64,000 nt of DNA from Crambe crambe (GCA_963924555.1 OZ004584.1:8811753-8875752), one strand, 5' to 3'. Shown: positions 32,601 to 45,694, counted from the first letter of the stretch. Numbers and translations: made by a program. The notes: generated by a model not told the origin, from the sequence alone.

Positions 32601-35600
32601 TAACAGTTTGATCACTTCAGTGCGACCATTCTGACCTGCTATCATTAAAGCCGAAGATCCATTATTGTTCTGCATATCGACTTGAGCGTCTTTCTCTAGA
32701 AGCAGTTTGACCACTTCAGTGTGACCATTCTGACCTGCTACCATTAAAGCAGACCATCCATCATTTAGTTGCATATCAACTTGTGCTTCTTTCTCTAGAA
32801 GCAGTTTGACCACTTCAGTGTGACCATTCTCACTTGTTAGCATTAAAGCAGACCGTCCATCATTTTCCTGTATATTGACTTGAGCACCTTTCTCTAGTAG
32901 CACTTTGACCACTTCAGTGCAACCATTCATACTTGCTGACATTAAAGCAGACCATCCATTATTGCTCTGCATATCGACTTGAGCACCTTTCTCTAGTAAC
33001 AGTTTGATCACTTCAGTGCGACCATTCTGACCTGCTATCATTAAAGCCGAAGATCCATCATTGTTCTGCATATCGACTTGAGCGTCTTTCTCTAGAAGCA
33101 GTTTGACCACTTCAGTGTGACCATTCTGACCTGCTACCATTAAAGCAGACCATCCATCATTTTGTTGCATATCAACTTGAGCGCCTTTCTCTATCAATAG
33201 TTTGACCACTTCAGTGTGACCATTCTGACTTGCTATCATTAAAGCAGACCTTCCATTATTTTCCCGCATATCAACTTGAGCACCTTTCTCTAGTAGCAGT
33301 TTGACCACTTCAGTGCAACCATTCTTACTTGCTGACGTTAAAGCAGACCATCCATTATTGCTCTGCATATCAACTTGAGCACCTTTCTCTAGTAACAGTT
33401 TGACCACTTCAGTGCGACCATTCCGACTTGCTATCATTAAAGCAGACCTTCCATATTTCCCCCGCATATCAATTTGAGGTCCTTTCTCTAGTAGCAGTTT
33501 GACCACTTCAGTGGAACCATTCTTACTTGTTGACATTAAAGCAGACCATCCATTATTGCTCTGCATATCGACTTGAGTACCTTTCTCTAGTAACAGTTTG
33601 ATCACTTCAGTGCGACCATTCTGACCTGCTATCATTAAAGCCGAAGATCCATCATTGTTCTGCATATCGACTTGAGCGTCTTTCTCTAGAAGCAGTTTGA
33701 CCACTTCAGTGTGACCATTCTGACCTGCTACCATTAAAGCAGACCATCCATCATTTTGTTGCATATCAACTTGAGCGCCTTTCTCTATCAATAGTTTACT
33801 TCAGTGTGACCATTCTGACTTGCTATCATTAAAGCAGACCTTCCATTATTTTCCCGCATATCAACTTGAGCACCTTTCTCTAGTAGCAGTTTGACCACTT
33901 CAGTGCAACCATTCTTACTTGCTGACATTAAAGCAGACCATCCATTATTGCTCTGCATATCGACTTGAGCACCTTTCTCTAGTAACAGTTTGATCACTTC
34001 AGTGCGACCATTCTGACCTGCTATCATTAAAGCCGAAGATCCATCATTGTTCTGCATATCGACTTGAGCGTCTTTCTCTAGTAGCAGTTTGACCACTTCA
34101 GTGTGACAATTCTGACTTGCTATCATTAAAGCAGACCTTCCATTATTTTCCCGCATATCAACTTGAGCACCTTTCTCTAGTAGCAGTTTGACCACTTCAG
34201 TGCAACCATTCTTACTTGCTGACGTTAAAGCAGACCATCCATTATTGCTCTGCATATCAACTTGAGCACCTTTCTCTAGTAACAGTTTGACCACTTCAGT
34301 GCGACCATTCCGACTTGCTATCATTAAAGCAGACCTTCCATATTTCCCCCGCATATCAATTTGAGGTCCTTTCTCTAGTAGCAGTTTGACCACTTCAGTG
34401 TAACCATTCTTACTTGCTGACATTAAAGCAGACCATCCATTATTGCTCTGCATATCGACTTGAGCACCTTTCTCTAGTAACAGTTTGATCACTTCAGTGC
34501 GACCATTCTGACCTGCTATCATTAAAGCCGAAGATCCATCATTGTTCTGCATATCGACTTGAGCGTCTTTCTCTAGAAGCAGTTTGACCACTTCAGTGTG
34601 ACCATTCTGACCTGCTACCATTAAAGCAGACCATCCATCATTTTGTTGCATATCAACTTGAGCGCCTTTCTCTATCAATAGTTTGACCACTTCAGTGTGA
34701 CCATTCTGACTTGCTATCATTAAAGCAGACCTTCCATTATTTTCCCGCATATCAACTTGAGCACCTTTCTCTAGTAGCAGTTTGACCACTTCAGTGCAAC
34801 CATTCTTACTTGCTGACATTAAAGCAGACCATCCATTATTGCTCTGCATATCGACTTGAGCACCTTTCTCTAGTAACAGTTTGATCACTTCAGTGCGACC
34901 ATTCTGACCTGCTATCATTAAAGCCGAAGATCCATCATTGTTCTGCATATCGACTTGAGCGTCTTTCTCTAGTAGCAGTTTGACCACTTCAGTGTGACCA
35001 TTCTGACTTGTTATCATTAAAGCAGACCTTCCATTATTTTCCTGCATATCAATTTGAGGTCCTTTCTCTAGTAGCAGTTTGACCACTTCAGTGCAACCAT
35101 TCTTACTTGCTGACGTTAAAGCAGACCATCCATTATTGCTCTGCATATCGACTTGAGCACCTTTCTCTAGCAGCAGTTTGACCACTTCAGTGTGACAATT
35201 CTGACTTGCTAGTGTTAAAGCAGACCATTCATCATTTCCGTGTATATCGACTTGAGCCCCTTTCTCTAGCAGCAGTTTGACCACTTCAGTGTGACCATTC
35301 TGACTTGCTATCATTAAAGCAGACCTTCCATCATTTATCTGCACATCAACTTGAGCCCCTTTCTCTAGCAGCATTTTGACCACTTCAGTGTAACCATTGT
35401 CCCTTGCTATCATTAAAGCAGACCATTCATCATTTATCTGCATATTGACTTGAGCCCCTTTCTCTAGCAGCAATTTGACGACTTCAGTGTGACCATTGTC
35501 ACTTGCTATCATTAAAGCATCATTTATCTGCATATCCCCTTTCTCTAGCAGCAGTTTGACCACTTTAGTGTGACCATTCTGACCTGCTATCATTAAAGCA

Positions 35601-37861
35601 GACCGTCCATTATTGTTCTGCATATCGACATGAGCGTCTTTCTCTAGAAGCAGTTTGACCACTTCAGTGTGACCATTCTGACCTGCTATCATTAAAGCAG
35701 ACCATCCATTATTGTTCTGCATATCGACATGAACGTCTTTCTCTAGTAGCAGTTTGACCACTTCAGTGTGACCATTCCGACTTGCTATCATTAAAGCAGA
35801 CCATTCATCATTTATCTGCTTATCGACTTGAGCCCCTTTCTCTAGCAGCAGTTTGACCACTTCAGTGTGACCATTCTGACTTGCTAGTGTTAAAGCAGAC
35901 CATTCATCATTTCCGTGTATATCGACTTGAGCCCCTTTCTCTAGCAGCAGTTTGACCACTTCAGTGTGACCATTCTGACTTGCTATCATTAAAGCAGACC
36001 TTCCATCATTTATCTGCACATCGACTTGAGCCCCTTTCTCTAGCAGCATTTTGACCACTTCAGTGTGACCATTGTCCCTTGCTATCATTAAAGCAGACCA
36101 TCCATTATTGTTCTGCATATCGACATGAGCGTCTTTCTCTAGTAGCAGTTTGACCACTTCAGTGTGACCATTCTGACCTGCTATCATTAAAGCAGACCAT
36201 CCATTATTCTTCTGCATATCGACATGAACGTCTTTCTCTAGTAGCAGTTTGAACACTTCAGTGTGACCATTCCGACTTGCTATCATTAAAGCAGACCTTC
36301 CATCATTTTTCTGCATATCAATTTGAGCCCCCTTCTCTAGCAGCAGTTTGACCACTTCAGTGTGACCATTGTCACTTGCTTGCATTAAAGCAGACCATCC
36401 ATCATTTCCCTGTACATCAACTTGAGCCCCTTTCTCTAGCAGCAATGCGACCACTTCAGTGTGACCATTCTGACTTGCTATCATTAAAGCAGACCTTCCA
36501 TCATTTTTCTGCACATCGACTTGAGCCCCTTTCTCTAGCAGCAGTTTGACCACTTCAGTGTGACCATTAAGACTTGCTATCATTAAAGCAGACCTTCCAT
36601 CATTTTTCTGTATATCAACTTGAACCCCTTTCTCTAGTAACAATTTGACCACTTTAGTGTGACCATTCTGACTTGCTAGCATTAAAGCAGACCATTCATC
36701 ATTTCCCTGTATATCGACTTGAGCCCCTTTCTCTAGTAGCAGTTTGACCACTTCAGTGTGACCATTCTCAGTTGCTAGCATTAAAGCAGACCTTCCATCA
36801 TTTTTCTGCATATTGACTTGAGCCCCTTTCTCTAGCAGCAGTTTGACCACTTTAGTATGACCATTAAGACTTGCTATCATTAAAGCAGACCATCCATCAT
36901 TTATCTGCATATTGAGTTGAGCCCCTTTCTCTAATAACAATTTGACCACTTTAGTGTGACCATTCTCACTTGCTAGCGTTAAAGCAGACCATTCATAATT
37001 TATCTGCATATTGACTTGAGCCCCTTTCTCTAGCAGCAGTTTGACCACTTCAGCATGACCATTCTGACTTGCTAGCGTTAAAGCAGACCATTCATCATTC
37101 CCCTGTATATCGACTTGAGCCCCTTTCTCTAGTAGCAGTTTGACCACTTCAGTGTGACCATTCTCACTTGCTAGCGTTAAAGCAGACCATTCATCATTTC
37201 CCTGTATATCAACTTGAGCCCCTTTCTCTAGTAGCAGTTTGACCACTTCAGTGTGACCATTCTGACTTGCTATCATTAAGGTAGAATATCCATAATTATC
37301 TATCAAGTCAAATTTGGCTCCTTTATTTAGCAGACTCTTGATCACTTCAGTATGCCCACAACTGCTTGCTATCATTAATGCAGATCGTCCTTTATCATCT
37401 TGCTCGTTAATTATACTAGCATCTTTTTCTAATAGCATTTCAACTTTTTCTTCATGTCCATCAAAGCTTGCCTTCAGAAATTCAGACCATTCTTCATTCC
37501 TTTCCACTGAAAATAGTTGCACTTTCTTATCCTTTTCATTGTCAGCTCCAGAGTTATTCGTTCCATGCATCTCATTTATGGCATTCAATTTCTCAGTGTC
37601 ACTGTTTGGATAATCCTGCATATGCCCACTACTGTCATCATGAATCATTCGTGCAAATCGGTCAGCATCATCATCCTTGTCCTGCTCATGTTTTATATTC
37701 TTATAGCTTTTGTCTGGATCTACTCCAAGAGTAGTACTAACTTTTTTCAGTCCCTTTACTACCGTCTGGCGTGTGCGCTGAATGAATCTACGACTTTTGT
37801 CACGATACCTTTTAGGAATATTCCGTCTGTTTACGACTCTTTTAATATGCTCCTCACTCAT
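29669..37861 (-). pseudogene. Gene C exon 1: about 78 ankyrin repeats, four lesions
   Basis: The open part from the ATG runs 37861 to 33788. Further array pieces run 33791-31518, 31517-30693, 30691-29951 and 29950-29669, each ending at a lesion. Early repeats (37300-35200) are diverse. Later ones are built from a cassette including SNNGWSALMSASKNGCTEVV; a 990-bp copy is evident between about 32200 and 33190. A 12-bp in-frame deletion near 30010 removes part of the non-canonical block before the last repeats. Intron-1 donor GTATGT is preserved. Confidence 0.8.
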
Positions 37862-39680
37862 AATGCAAGGAGGATGTTCTCATAGAAGTGAAGGAAAATA
37901 TTAGTATCTAAAGTGAAATTAAGTTAATAATAAACGATCTTCAATGAAAAGAAGAACCTCGTATTTACTGCTTGCACACATGTTATTGAACCACAAAACT
38001 CTAAGTAATGATGAAAACAGATACTTTCATCCTGATTCTCTAGTAAGAAATATAGTAAAGGACCAGATGTTATGTTGACGTTATGACCATAATTCTGATG
38101 TAGCTAGCGAGTTCAGTGCAAGCAACCTACTGTCACAGCTCTAGTGTACATGCTAGCTATGTATCTAGTTATGATCACGAAATATTCAATGCGTAGGGTT
38201 AGCTGTGTTCCTTGAACTCTAGTTGACTTTGTGTTCATGCTCAAATTACATACCAAGTAGCTACTGACCCTTTACCAATCATGAGGGATATACACAACTC
38301 GTCCCATTTCCCGGGGAATAATACTTAGTGTGTATTGCTTATGGAGTAGGCGCAGTTTGTGGAAAACCACATTTATGATTGGCGCTATGTTGCGGTCTCA
38401 CATTTTTTATGTTGATAAAACTGCGCACCGCTAGAAACCTCGCACAGATGGCAATCAAATCCTTAAATCTCCTCCCTAGAACTCTCTTTTGCACACATGA
38501 CAAGTGTATGTGACTGCATTCCAGAGTGTCCACTGAAACCTGGCCATATGGCCAGATTTCCCTCTCCCTCTTCATGAAGCCCTGCCCATCAGGAAAGTCT
38601 GTGCAAGACTACCAAGTAGCTAGGTAAATAACCAAAGTGTGTTTCTTCCCTGAGTAAGGTACATATTAAGTTGGGGTAACTTCGGGAATGGGAATTTAAT
38701 TTTATCTGGACTTACTTTACAGATATTTCGATATACTTCATAACTGAGGACTACTGCTGTATAGGAAAACCCCTGCTAAGATGAAGGGCTGCTTCGCTAT
38801 TTCATAACGAAGATTGGAGTTGATTTATAGCTAATACAGCAAACTTTGCAGAAAAAACTTTGCTTCTACTCGGCTCTAGCTCCGTACTCACCTATTACTT
38901 TGTTAATTGTATTTTCTACATTAAGTTTGTTACATATCTCAATTTCAGAGCAGATGATTAGGCAACATAATAGCCAAAGGTCAAAGTGCATTGTGCACTT
39001 TACCCGAAATAGAAAGTGGTAGAAGAATGATGGAGAAAGGAATACTGGTAAGTGGTAGGCCATGGAAACATGGCCACAGCATGGCTCAAAACTGAGAGCA
39101 GGATCTTTTTTCAATGGCTACTACTATTTACTTGTGTGAAAGGACTGTTGGATGGCCTCCATAGCGCTTTTTACTTCTTCCATTTGAATGATCGTAATTA
39201 AAAAGTGCTGGAAGTTTACTGCAGCCCTGTGATTTCATATTATTCTTCATTTTTCTCTAAATTCCCGAAGTTGCGCCATCCACATTTTTCAGAGTTTATA
39301 ACAACAATTGCGACCTAGAAGCCAGATCTGCTAGGACTACTGTAAGTGTTGTGTATGAACAAGCATAAGTGTAGGTACATTAGGCTAGGCTACTGAAAAT
39401 ACTTTTTTCTTCGAGCGATTCTGGTTCTTATACCAAGTTGTACAAATCATGTGGCCATCACAGTCAAGTTAGGCAGTTCAGCTGGCCAGGGCGAGGCAGC
39501 TGCATACAGGGAAGCTGTAATGCTAGCCACCACTTAGCTTAGTACTTACAATAGATAATTATAAGCCAAGTGTCCACAATCAGAAACCCCGTAGAAATCA
39601 ATTAGTAGATAATCATGAGTGCAATTTCATGAGAAACTGGCTAGGTAATTGTAGTCTGACATATGCCGCCCCTCGTGCAA
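37862..39680. other. 5' flank of gene C and spacer; no gene supported
   Basis: The first 60 bases match the 5' flank of genes A, B and D. Beyond that the sequence is AT-rich. An isolated frame at 38575-38339 on the minus strand (PYGQVSVDTLECSHIH) resembles nothing I recognise and is not supported as a gene. Confidence 0.4.
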
Positions 39681-39687
39681 TAAGACC

Positions 39688-40084
39688 AAAGGGTCTGGTG
39701 ACTCCAGCATACTGGATCAGTTCTTGTGGAATTCTATTCCAAGCTTGCATGCAGGCTTTCAGTCTTGTATTCTCTGCCTCCTTTGCAGCGGTTGAAACAG
39801 TCATCATATTTCTATCCAGACAAGGTCAGATCTAAGTCACTATGCTGATTTTGAAGTTTGTATATGAGATGTTTAATCTGTCGTATCCTAACACATAGGC
39901 CTTAGCTGCCTCCTCTGTGTGCAGCATCTCGAATCGCTTGAACAGCCATCATATCTTCTATCCAGACATGGTCAGGTTTTTGTGATTAAATAACGTTGTT
40001 AATTAGTGTGTGGTTAGCTAATATTGGCCAGTGCCAGATTTTGGCGCTAGAAATGATCTGGTATGCTGGAGTCACCAGACCCTT
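39688..40084. mobile_element. Inverted-repeat element with GGGTCTGGTGACTCCAGCAT ends
   Basis: About 25 bases at 39688-39713 are repeated in reverse at 40061-40084, enclosing roughly 350 bp without coding capacity. Related ends (AGGGTCTGGTG) occur at 42368, 42968 and 50877, pointing to a dispersed MITE-like family. Confidence 0.55.
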
Positions 40085-40089
40085 CCCCC

Positions 40090-41540
40090 TTCCCTTGGTT
40101 TGGTAAAGGGTTGGCTACACCAGACTAAGGTAATTGCACGAGGCGAAGCCAAGTGCAATTTTAGACAGTTTCGAATGCAATTATACCCAAATTGCACAAA
40201 AAAGCATGTGATTGCCTATTAATCATGTGGTGGATTAGCTACTTCAGCCAGGCAGCTGCTGCTTGCCAAAAACACTTACATAAGCCTAGGGGGGTGGCCA
40301 ACAATCCTACAATTTACTTTGAAAAAAAACGTTGTAGAAATAAATCAAGCTAGCTTACCATCTTCAGAAACATCGTTACTATGGCTAGTCTGCACATGCG
40401 CAGATGTAGGAGTGTCAATTATAAACTACGAGTGCATGGCGAACTGATGAGGGAAAATATATTAGTAAATATTAACCATGATTACAACCATAACAAGTCA
40501 AGCTCACTCACTGAATAAACAAAATTACCCTTAGTTCGCCACTGCGGGAAGGTGTAGAGGCGTAAATGGCATGCCTACTTGGGGCATGTCTAAAGTACAT
40601 TTAGGCTAAGTTAACTGTGGGTAAGCCCCAGATATTACAGTTCTCATTCGCATTGCGAAGGAGACCTGCCCACACCATACTCCACCTCTGCACCAGTCAC
40701 ACCAGATGATTGATTTTTTGATGGAGGACCGCTGCTATCCAATGACTTGCTGGACGATTGCAAGGATCCCTTATTAATCACTAGCTATTTACTATTAAAC
40801 TATTGTATGGGGTAGGTGGGAGAGGAACAAGATTTGCTTGGATTCACCCTGCAAAACTATAGCTAAAGCATGTGGGCTTCCAACTCGTACTGAGCATGCC
40901 CAGTCACTCCCCCTTTATTTTTTGTTGGAACACCCTTTACCTACTACCCAGCAACCAGTTGCTCCTATGTTAACTTAGTATAACTTCTTTAAACTTCATT
41001 GAATCCAACGGCCTAAAGGCACCACGCATGCTCAGTAGGTACATAATAAATATTACGAGATATAGATACCATGAAATATCACTCGTCTGATTGGTTGCAT
41101 ATGGGGCAGATAAATATCCCTGCTAATAATACCTGGGGCAGATAACGATCCCTGTTCACAATTACAATACATAGGTATAGCAACGGGATGTAATACAATG
41201 TAGGCTGTTCTGGGTAGGCCCAAGGGCACTGGTACAAGTGATAGTTACACTGTAGGCCATTCTGGAGGGGCACCGGTGCCAGTAGCCTTAGGCTGTTCTG
41301 GATGTATGGTGCCAATGAAGGTTACTCCGTAGGCTGTTCTTGAGGGCACTGAGGGTTATGCAGTAAATCGTTACTGTGATAAACCTCTTCTTACAGGCCA
41401 TCCACCTGAGTAGAGTAGCTAGTAAATATTGTGCAGGTCAAATCATACCACTTCCTCCATCTCATCCTTACTGCACCTCCACCACTGCCCCCTCCACAAG
41501 ACCAAAAGATACTTTCACACCCTATACCCTATATAACTAA
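40090..41540. other. Spacer, nothing recognised
   Basis: AT-rich non-coding sequence. Several GTAGGCTGTTCTGG-like phrases recur between 41205 and 41345 as loose, diverged repeats of about 60 bp. No gene is supported. Confidence 0.4.
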
Positions 41541-42330
41541 TATTAAATAGTAAGTACAAGTAACATGCACTACATGCTGCTCTACTTGGTATGTCGATCA
41601 CAAATCTTAGGACTCACAATGAGACTGTAAAAACAAATGTGTAAGAACAACCCATTTTTAGGTGATCAGAGTTGCAATTGGAACTCAGATAACCTAAAAA
41701 TGGGTTGTTTTTACACACAGTGTACCTACAACTCCCATTCACCATGAAACAGACAAAAAGCATACAGTATATTCACTCTATGCTTGCACAACTGCTATGT
41801 TTGGTATTATAGTTATTTTGCACCTTAGGAGACTGTAGTGGTGCAGTGTTGTTTCTAAGTTCTGTTAGCCAGTTACAGTGCTTCCAGCTTATTATAATTA
41901 TGTTGTTATAATTAAAACCTTGAGTTTTGACAAGCAGTGAAAATATAACTATTGGAGGTGCCAGGATTCAATTCTTGACTCTTATACTGGACAACCCCTG
42001 GCTTAAACACTTTTGCACATGCAGTCCAGAACAGTGGAAGAAGAGTTTAGCTAACCATGCATTCATTTCAAACAAGTAGCAGTTGTTGTAGTTGCTGCTA
42101 AAGTCAATCTTTATAATTTCTGCAAAAGCCAAAGGTCCGAAGTTACTCCACCCCAGAGTTACCCCAGCCTACCTTACAGCATGTATAGTTCTATGCTGCA
42201 TGTCTAATTATGGTGATATCTGTTTGTCTCAACATATATACAGCGAAAGTTGCCTCCAGCGACCACCTTGGGGCCACAAAAAGTGGTCTTTATAGGGAGG
42301 TGGTCTCTGTACTTGAAATGGCACTTTTGT
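41541..42330. repeat. Paralogue of 19880-20560 with internal hairpin
   Basis: The segment matches the B/C spacer over several hundred bases. It contains a hairpin at about 41639-41716, with arms AACCCATTTTTAGGT and ACCTAAAAATGGGTT. The loop differs from the copy at 19991-20045, so the hairpins have diverged by loop insertion or deletion. Confidence 0.65.
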
Positions 42331-42367
42331 CTTTATAGAAGATGGTCTCTGAATACAGGTGAAAAAA

Positions 42368-42968
42368 TCAGGAGGGTCTGGTGGCCCGCATATAAATCCT
42401 AGAATGTAATTACTACCACTTACCACTGGCTGATTTGTTTAGTATTAATAACTAAAACTTTGTGTGGTGGAATGTTTGCACAATTGCTGGCACTGCTGCA
42501 TGCAGTGCACTACTAGACTGTAAAAACTAAAGTGTTTACTGCACACCATTTTGTCCCAATACACACACTGTTTTGTTTTTGGTGTGTGTATTGGGACAAT
42601 TTAGTGTGCAGTACACACTTTCGTTTTTATAGTGATATAGCTACTCTTCTAGTATAGGCTACAGGTTACCTTCTACCATGATGGTGGAGGCTAGGTCAGT
42701 TCCAGATTTGAAAGCAGTCATCCAAGTAGCCTCTTCTCTAGGATTCAAGCTAGCTAAAGTTGTAGCAAGAAGAAAGCATACTTCATTTTGCAAGATGTAT
42801 TTTGTTATCTCTGTGCTACACCCTACTTGAATTAAAATTTGCGCTGTATTGCACTAACATTTATCAGTTCCCACGCAGTTATTTCATGAGCAGTACACAA
42901 TCTATATGCTTACCCATGAATTGGTACGGTCACCAAACGTGTATATATGGGTCACCAGACCCTCCCGA
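42368..42968. mobile_element. Inverted-repeat element with a second hairpin inside
   Basis: The ends TCAGGAGGGTCTGGTGG (42368-42384) and the reverse-complement-like GGTCACCAGACCCTCCCGA (42950-42968) bound about 600 bp. Nested inside is the separate hairpin 42517-42633. No coding region is supported. Confidence 0.5.
42517..42633. mobile_element. 117-bp hairpin MITE
   Basis: Two arms of about 53 bases (42517-42570 and 42581-42633), nearly perfectly inverted, with cores TGTCCCAATACACACAC and its complement, around a roughly 10-base loop. Its outer ends (ACTRTAAAAAC) resemble those of the hairpins at 19980 and 41625. Confidence 0.75.
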
Positions 42969-43205
42969 TTTATTCCAGGGGGCCAGACAAGCTGTAGGTA
43001 CTAGTGTTGTTTTCAAGTGTTCACAGTTTAATATCATAGCTACTAGCTATAGCCAGTTAGCAAAGAGCTGGTAATGTTTGCAAGGGATAGAAAAATAGCA
43101 GTGTATTTCATTCTCCAGCTATAACTATACCTACATAACAGTTTCTGTAATATAACCATGCCTACTGCAAGGGGTCTAGCTATTACATATATTAGTTGCC
43201 ACAGT

Positions 43206-43330
43206 AAAAACTCACCTGCCGGTGGTGCAGTCCTAGCGGGAAAAAATCGCGTATGCTGCAGTACGAGTATATGGACCTACATTCTGCATGCCCCCTTCTA
43301 ATCAATGTGAGCATGCGCAAAATCTGAGCA
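43206..43330 (-). promoter_or_regulatory. Splice-donor block and GCATGCGC motif, possible promoter of gene C
   Basis: The minus strand gives CTAGGACTGCACCACCGGCAG and then GTGAGTTTTTACTG at 43206-43250, with GCATGCGC at about 43310. This is the C/D-spacer copy of the block described at 26485. Promoter use is inference. Confidence 0.28.
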
Positions 43331-44108
43331 CTTAATTAATTGATTACGTACACGGACAACAATATCAGAACAGCACACAACACGTCAGCAGTTTTTAAAC
43401 TACCTGATCATTGTAGGACACCCAGGCTTCCAAACATGCTTTGTGGTCAGACTGCATAGGTGCTGGAAGCAGGGGGGCCAGGCCCCCCAGATTTTGAGCT
43501 GGGGGGGGGGGCCTTGGGGGCACTCCTTAATAGCCATTAACACAGCAAGCACAAGCTGCCTGTAAATATATAGCACGATTAAGGCCAGCATTATTGTACC
43601 TGACTGTGTTCAGTTTAACAATGGCTAAGCAGTGTTCTTGGATTTCAAAAACGAGCAGAATGCACTACTGAAAGGTAAACTATTAAAAAGTTCTGTTCGC
43701 TGGATACATGTCATGAAACAGAAAACGATTTTTTGGCATGATCAATATTTTTTTCTTTTCCAATGTTTTTTGTACATATATTTGAATGATCATGAAATGC
43801 ACACTGTAGCTACAATGATGCGAGTGCCCCCTCTGTCAAGAATAGCTTCCAGCACCCCTGGACTGCATTGCGTCCCCCTCAATCAACATCATCATCTTCC
43901 TCTGCCTATGATGCATCTTGCAGGAGAAGTCATCAGGACAACACGAGGACTTATCCATGCAACATACTCCTTTGCAGCAAAAGACTCTCAGGCCATCCCC
44001 ACAATGCAGCTGCCAGGAGAGAGAGAAAAAATGTTTGGCATAATGGAGTCTTTTCTTTACTGTAGGCTGCAGCTTCTGAAGAAGAGAGGGATATAATTTT
44101 AATGCCAA
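43331..44108 (-). pseudogene. Granulin-like relic, split by a hAT-type element
   Basis: Minus-strand frame 44108-43836 includes HCGDGLRVFCCKGVCCMDKS followed by SCCPDDFSC. The pattern FCC-x2-VCC-x4-SCCP-x4-C is the end of a granulin module. A strong acceptor (CTCTCTCTCCTGGCAG) lies immediately upstream at about 44010. Downstream, the frame is interrupted at 43868 by a transposon. Equivalent to the relic at 26684-27035. Confidence 0.55.
43458..43860. mobile_element. hAT-like non-autonomous transposon with 8-bp target duplication
   Basis: The element is flanked by direct repeats GACTGCAT at 43450-43457 and 43861-43868. Its ends are short inverted repeats (AGGTGCTGGAAGC at the left; GCTTCCAGCACCCCTG at the right). 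An 8-bp duplication and CAGGGGTGC-type ends are hAT features. Size is about 403 bp with no transposase. It contains an 11-base G run at 43501-43511 and a GC-rich palindrome at about 43472-43490. Confidence 0.75.
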
Positions 44109-44437
44109 CTAGCTCACTGTCTGTGCAGGTGACTTTGAGATGAGTATCTGGTGGTGTTGGGGCCTTGCAGCGAAGTCCATCTCTCCTGCTCTACAACTGC
44201 TGTCTGATGACCAGGCAAATAAACCTTCCAAAGAAGAGTGTAGCTGAAGTAGATTTATTGAGAGGTGGGGCTAGTAGTTTGAGCATGTGCAGAACTTTCA
44301 GCAGTGGAAATTGTGATTACAAATTTTTGAGGTGGTTGAAATAGTGTTCAGTCTTTAGCTTGTCATGTGACCTTGAATTGAGCTGCATGAATAAATTAAT
44401 ATCTTACAGAGCCACTCTGAGTCATGATTTCTCTCAC

Positions 44438-44719
44438 CAGTGGGATGATCTCTGGCAATCTCTTCAAACAGTCCTGGATCCATCCTCTGCACACTCTTAG
44501 CTACAATCCTCCGGCTTGGCCTTCCATACTTTTGATAATCATAATTCAACTTCAGCCACTGCCCCAACATTATATTGAGACAGACATCAACGTCTCCTGG
44601 GTTATTCTTCTTGATGGCCTCAACAGTGTGTTGCTGAATGCGTAGTTTAGTGGCAAGCACTTCCCACTTGGCAGATACAGTTTCCACTGCATCAAACACG
44701 TCACCTAAATCACTAATCC
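44438..44719 (-). CDS. Gene D exon 9: Death domain, diverged copy
   Basis: The exon is 282 bp and open. It keeps the Death signature (SAKWEVLATKLRIQQHTVEA, MLGQWLKL, RRIVAKSVQRMDPGLFEE) with about 20 substitutions against B. Conservation despite upstream lesions suggests recent loss. A candidate last exon at 44185-44109 starts GEMDFAARPQHHQ and ends TAG. Confidence 0.78.
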
Positions 44720-44769
44720 CTGAAATGAACAATAATCACACAGTTCAGCAGACAATCAAACACCCTCAC

Positions 44770-45642
44770 CTAATGTTGTGTCATCAATAGTTGATAAAGT
44801 TGAAGATGGCACAGTTGTAGGGTTAACTCCAGCAAATTCCTATAATGAAGGTTGCAATAAAGAGGGTCAGGTTCAGCTTTTGTGATCACACACTCTTCAC
44901 TTGGGTGTATCCAAAGGCCCTTGAATGGGTTCAGTCTTATGGTGGAATAAGGGAATTTACTCACATTCTTTGGTTTGGTAACTGAAGGGGAGGTCTCTGA
45001 CTGTTCATCCACAGATTGAGATGGAGACTCTGCAGTGTTAGTTGACATGGGGTGACAGTATGCATCATGGATGGTGTGTCTTACTGGGAGTGGGAGTGGG
45101 AAGTTCAAAGTAGAATTCCCCAATGTCCAATCCACAAACTTGCAGTTCTGGTGGAATAGAAGCAGTGCCTGTGACTGCTTTGATGTGAGCTATGAACTTT
45201 GGAGGGTAGTCAAGAAGGTCTGAAACTCTAATTTTCAATAGTTCAGGAAGATGAATATCTCTCTTTCGGATCTGCAGAGTATGTTACAACAGAGTCATAG
45301 TTATAGCTAATCATGCTTACAAATCTCTTACCTTTGCAGGTTTTTATCAAATCTTATGCTCCAATCATTTTCACCAGTGGCACTGATTACCACCTCTTCC
45401 GATACCATCTGGGCTATGATCTCACTTCGTCCCTCTCATTTTTTCAGCATACTTGTGTGTCCCTTCATGATTCTCCTATCACAATGCTGAAAGACAGAGT
45501 TAGATTATCAGGAAAGTCACTGTGTTAGTATAACATACTTGAATGTACATGGGATGATATAAACGCATGCAGAATATAGCAGATGCCTCGAGGGAAGGAT
45601 TCAAGTCATGATATAACCTTGCAGAATAATATGATCCATTTC
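44770..45642 (-). pseudogene. Gene D exons 4-8 with a 1-bp deletion in exon 5
   Basis: Exon 5 (45486-45332) has five T where B, C and E have six positions before ATCAAATCTTATG, shifting the frame shortly before its donor. Exon 8 (44839-44770) retains the longer form EFAGVNPTTVPSSTL found also in gene E, so the 24-bp deletion is private to B and C. All other splice sites are GT/AG. Confidence 0.7.
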
Positions 45643-45694
45643 CTGCACACAAAAGAGGGTGAGTTTCTATGCAAGCATTAACTCCATGACTAAC

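Larger units (their letters stand above)
27281..37861 (-). pseudogene. Gene C: ankyrin-ZU5-Death paralogue with disabled ankyrin exon
   Basis: Exon plan as in gene B: 37861-29669, 29562-29526, 29469-28921, 28868-28765, 28711-28556, 28499-28313, 28247-28183, 28060-28015, 27949-27668 and possibly 27393-27281. Exons 2-9 are intact with all splice sites. Exon 1 carries four lesions: a 4-bp deletion near 33795 and a 4-bp insertion near 30716 (frameshifts), and point stops at 31518-31520 and 29951-29953. A truncated protein of about 1357 residues with ankyrin repeats but no ZU5 or Death could still be made. The lesions could instead be assembly errors in highly repeated DNA. Confidence 0.75.

Noticed and set aside
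38339-38575. Minus-strand frame of 78 codons in the C/D spacer
   Set aside because: No recognisable domain, no paralogue in other spacers and no splice or start context.
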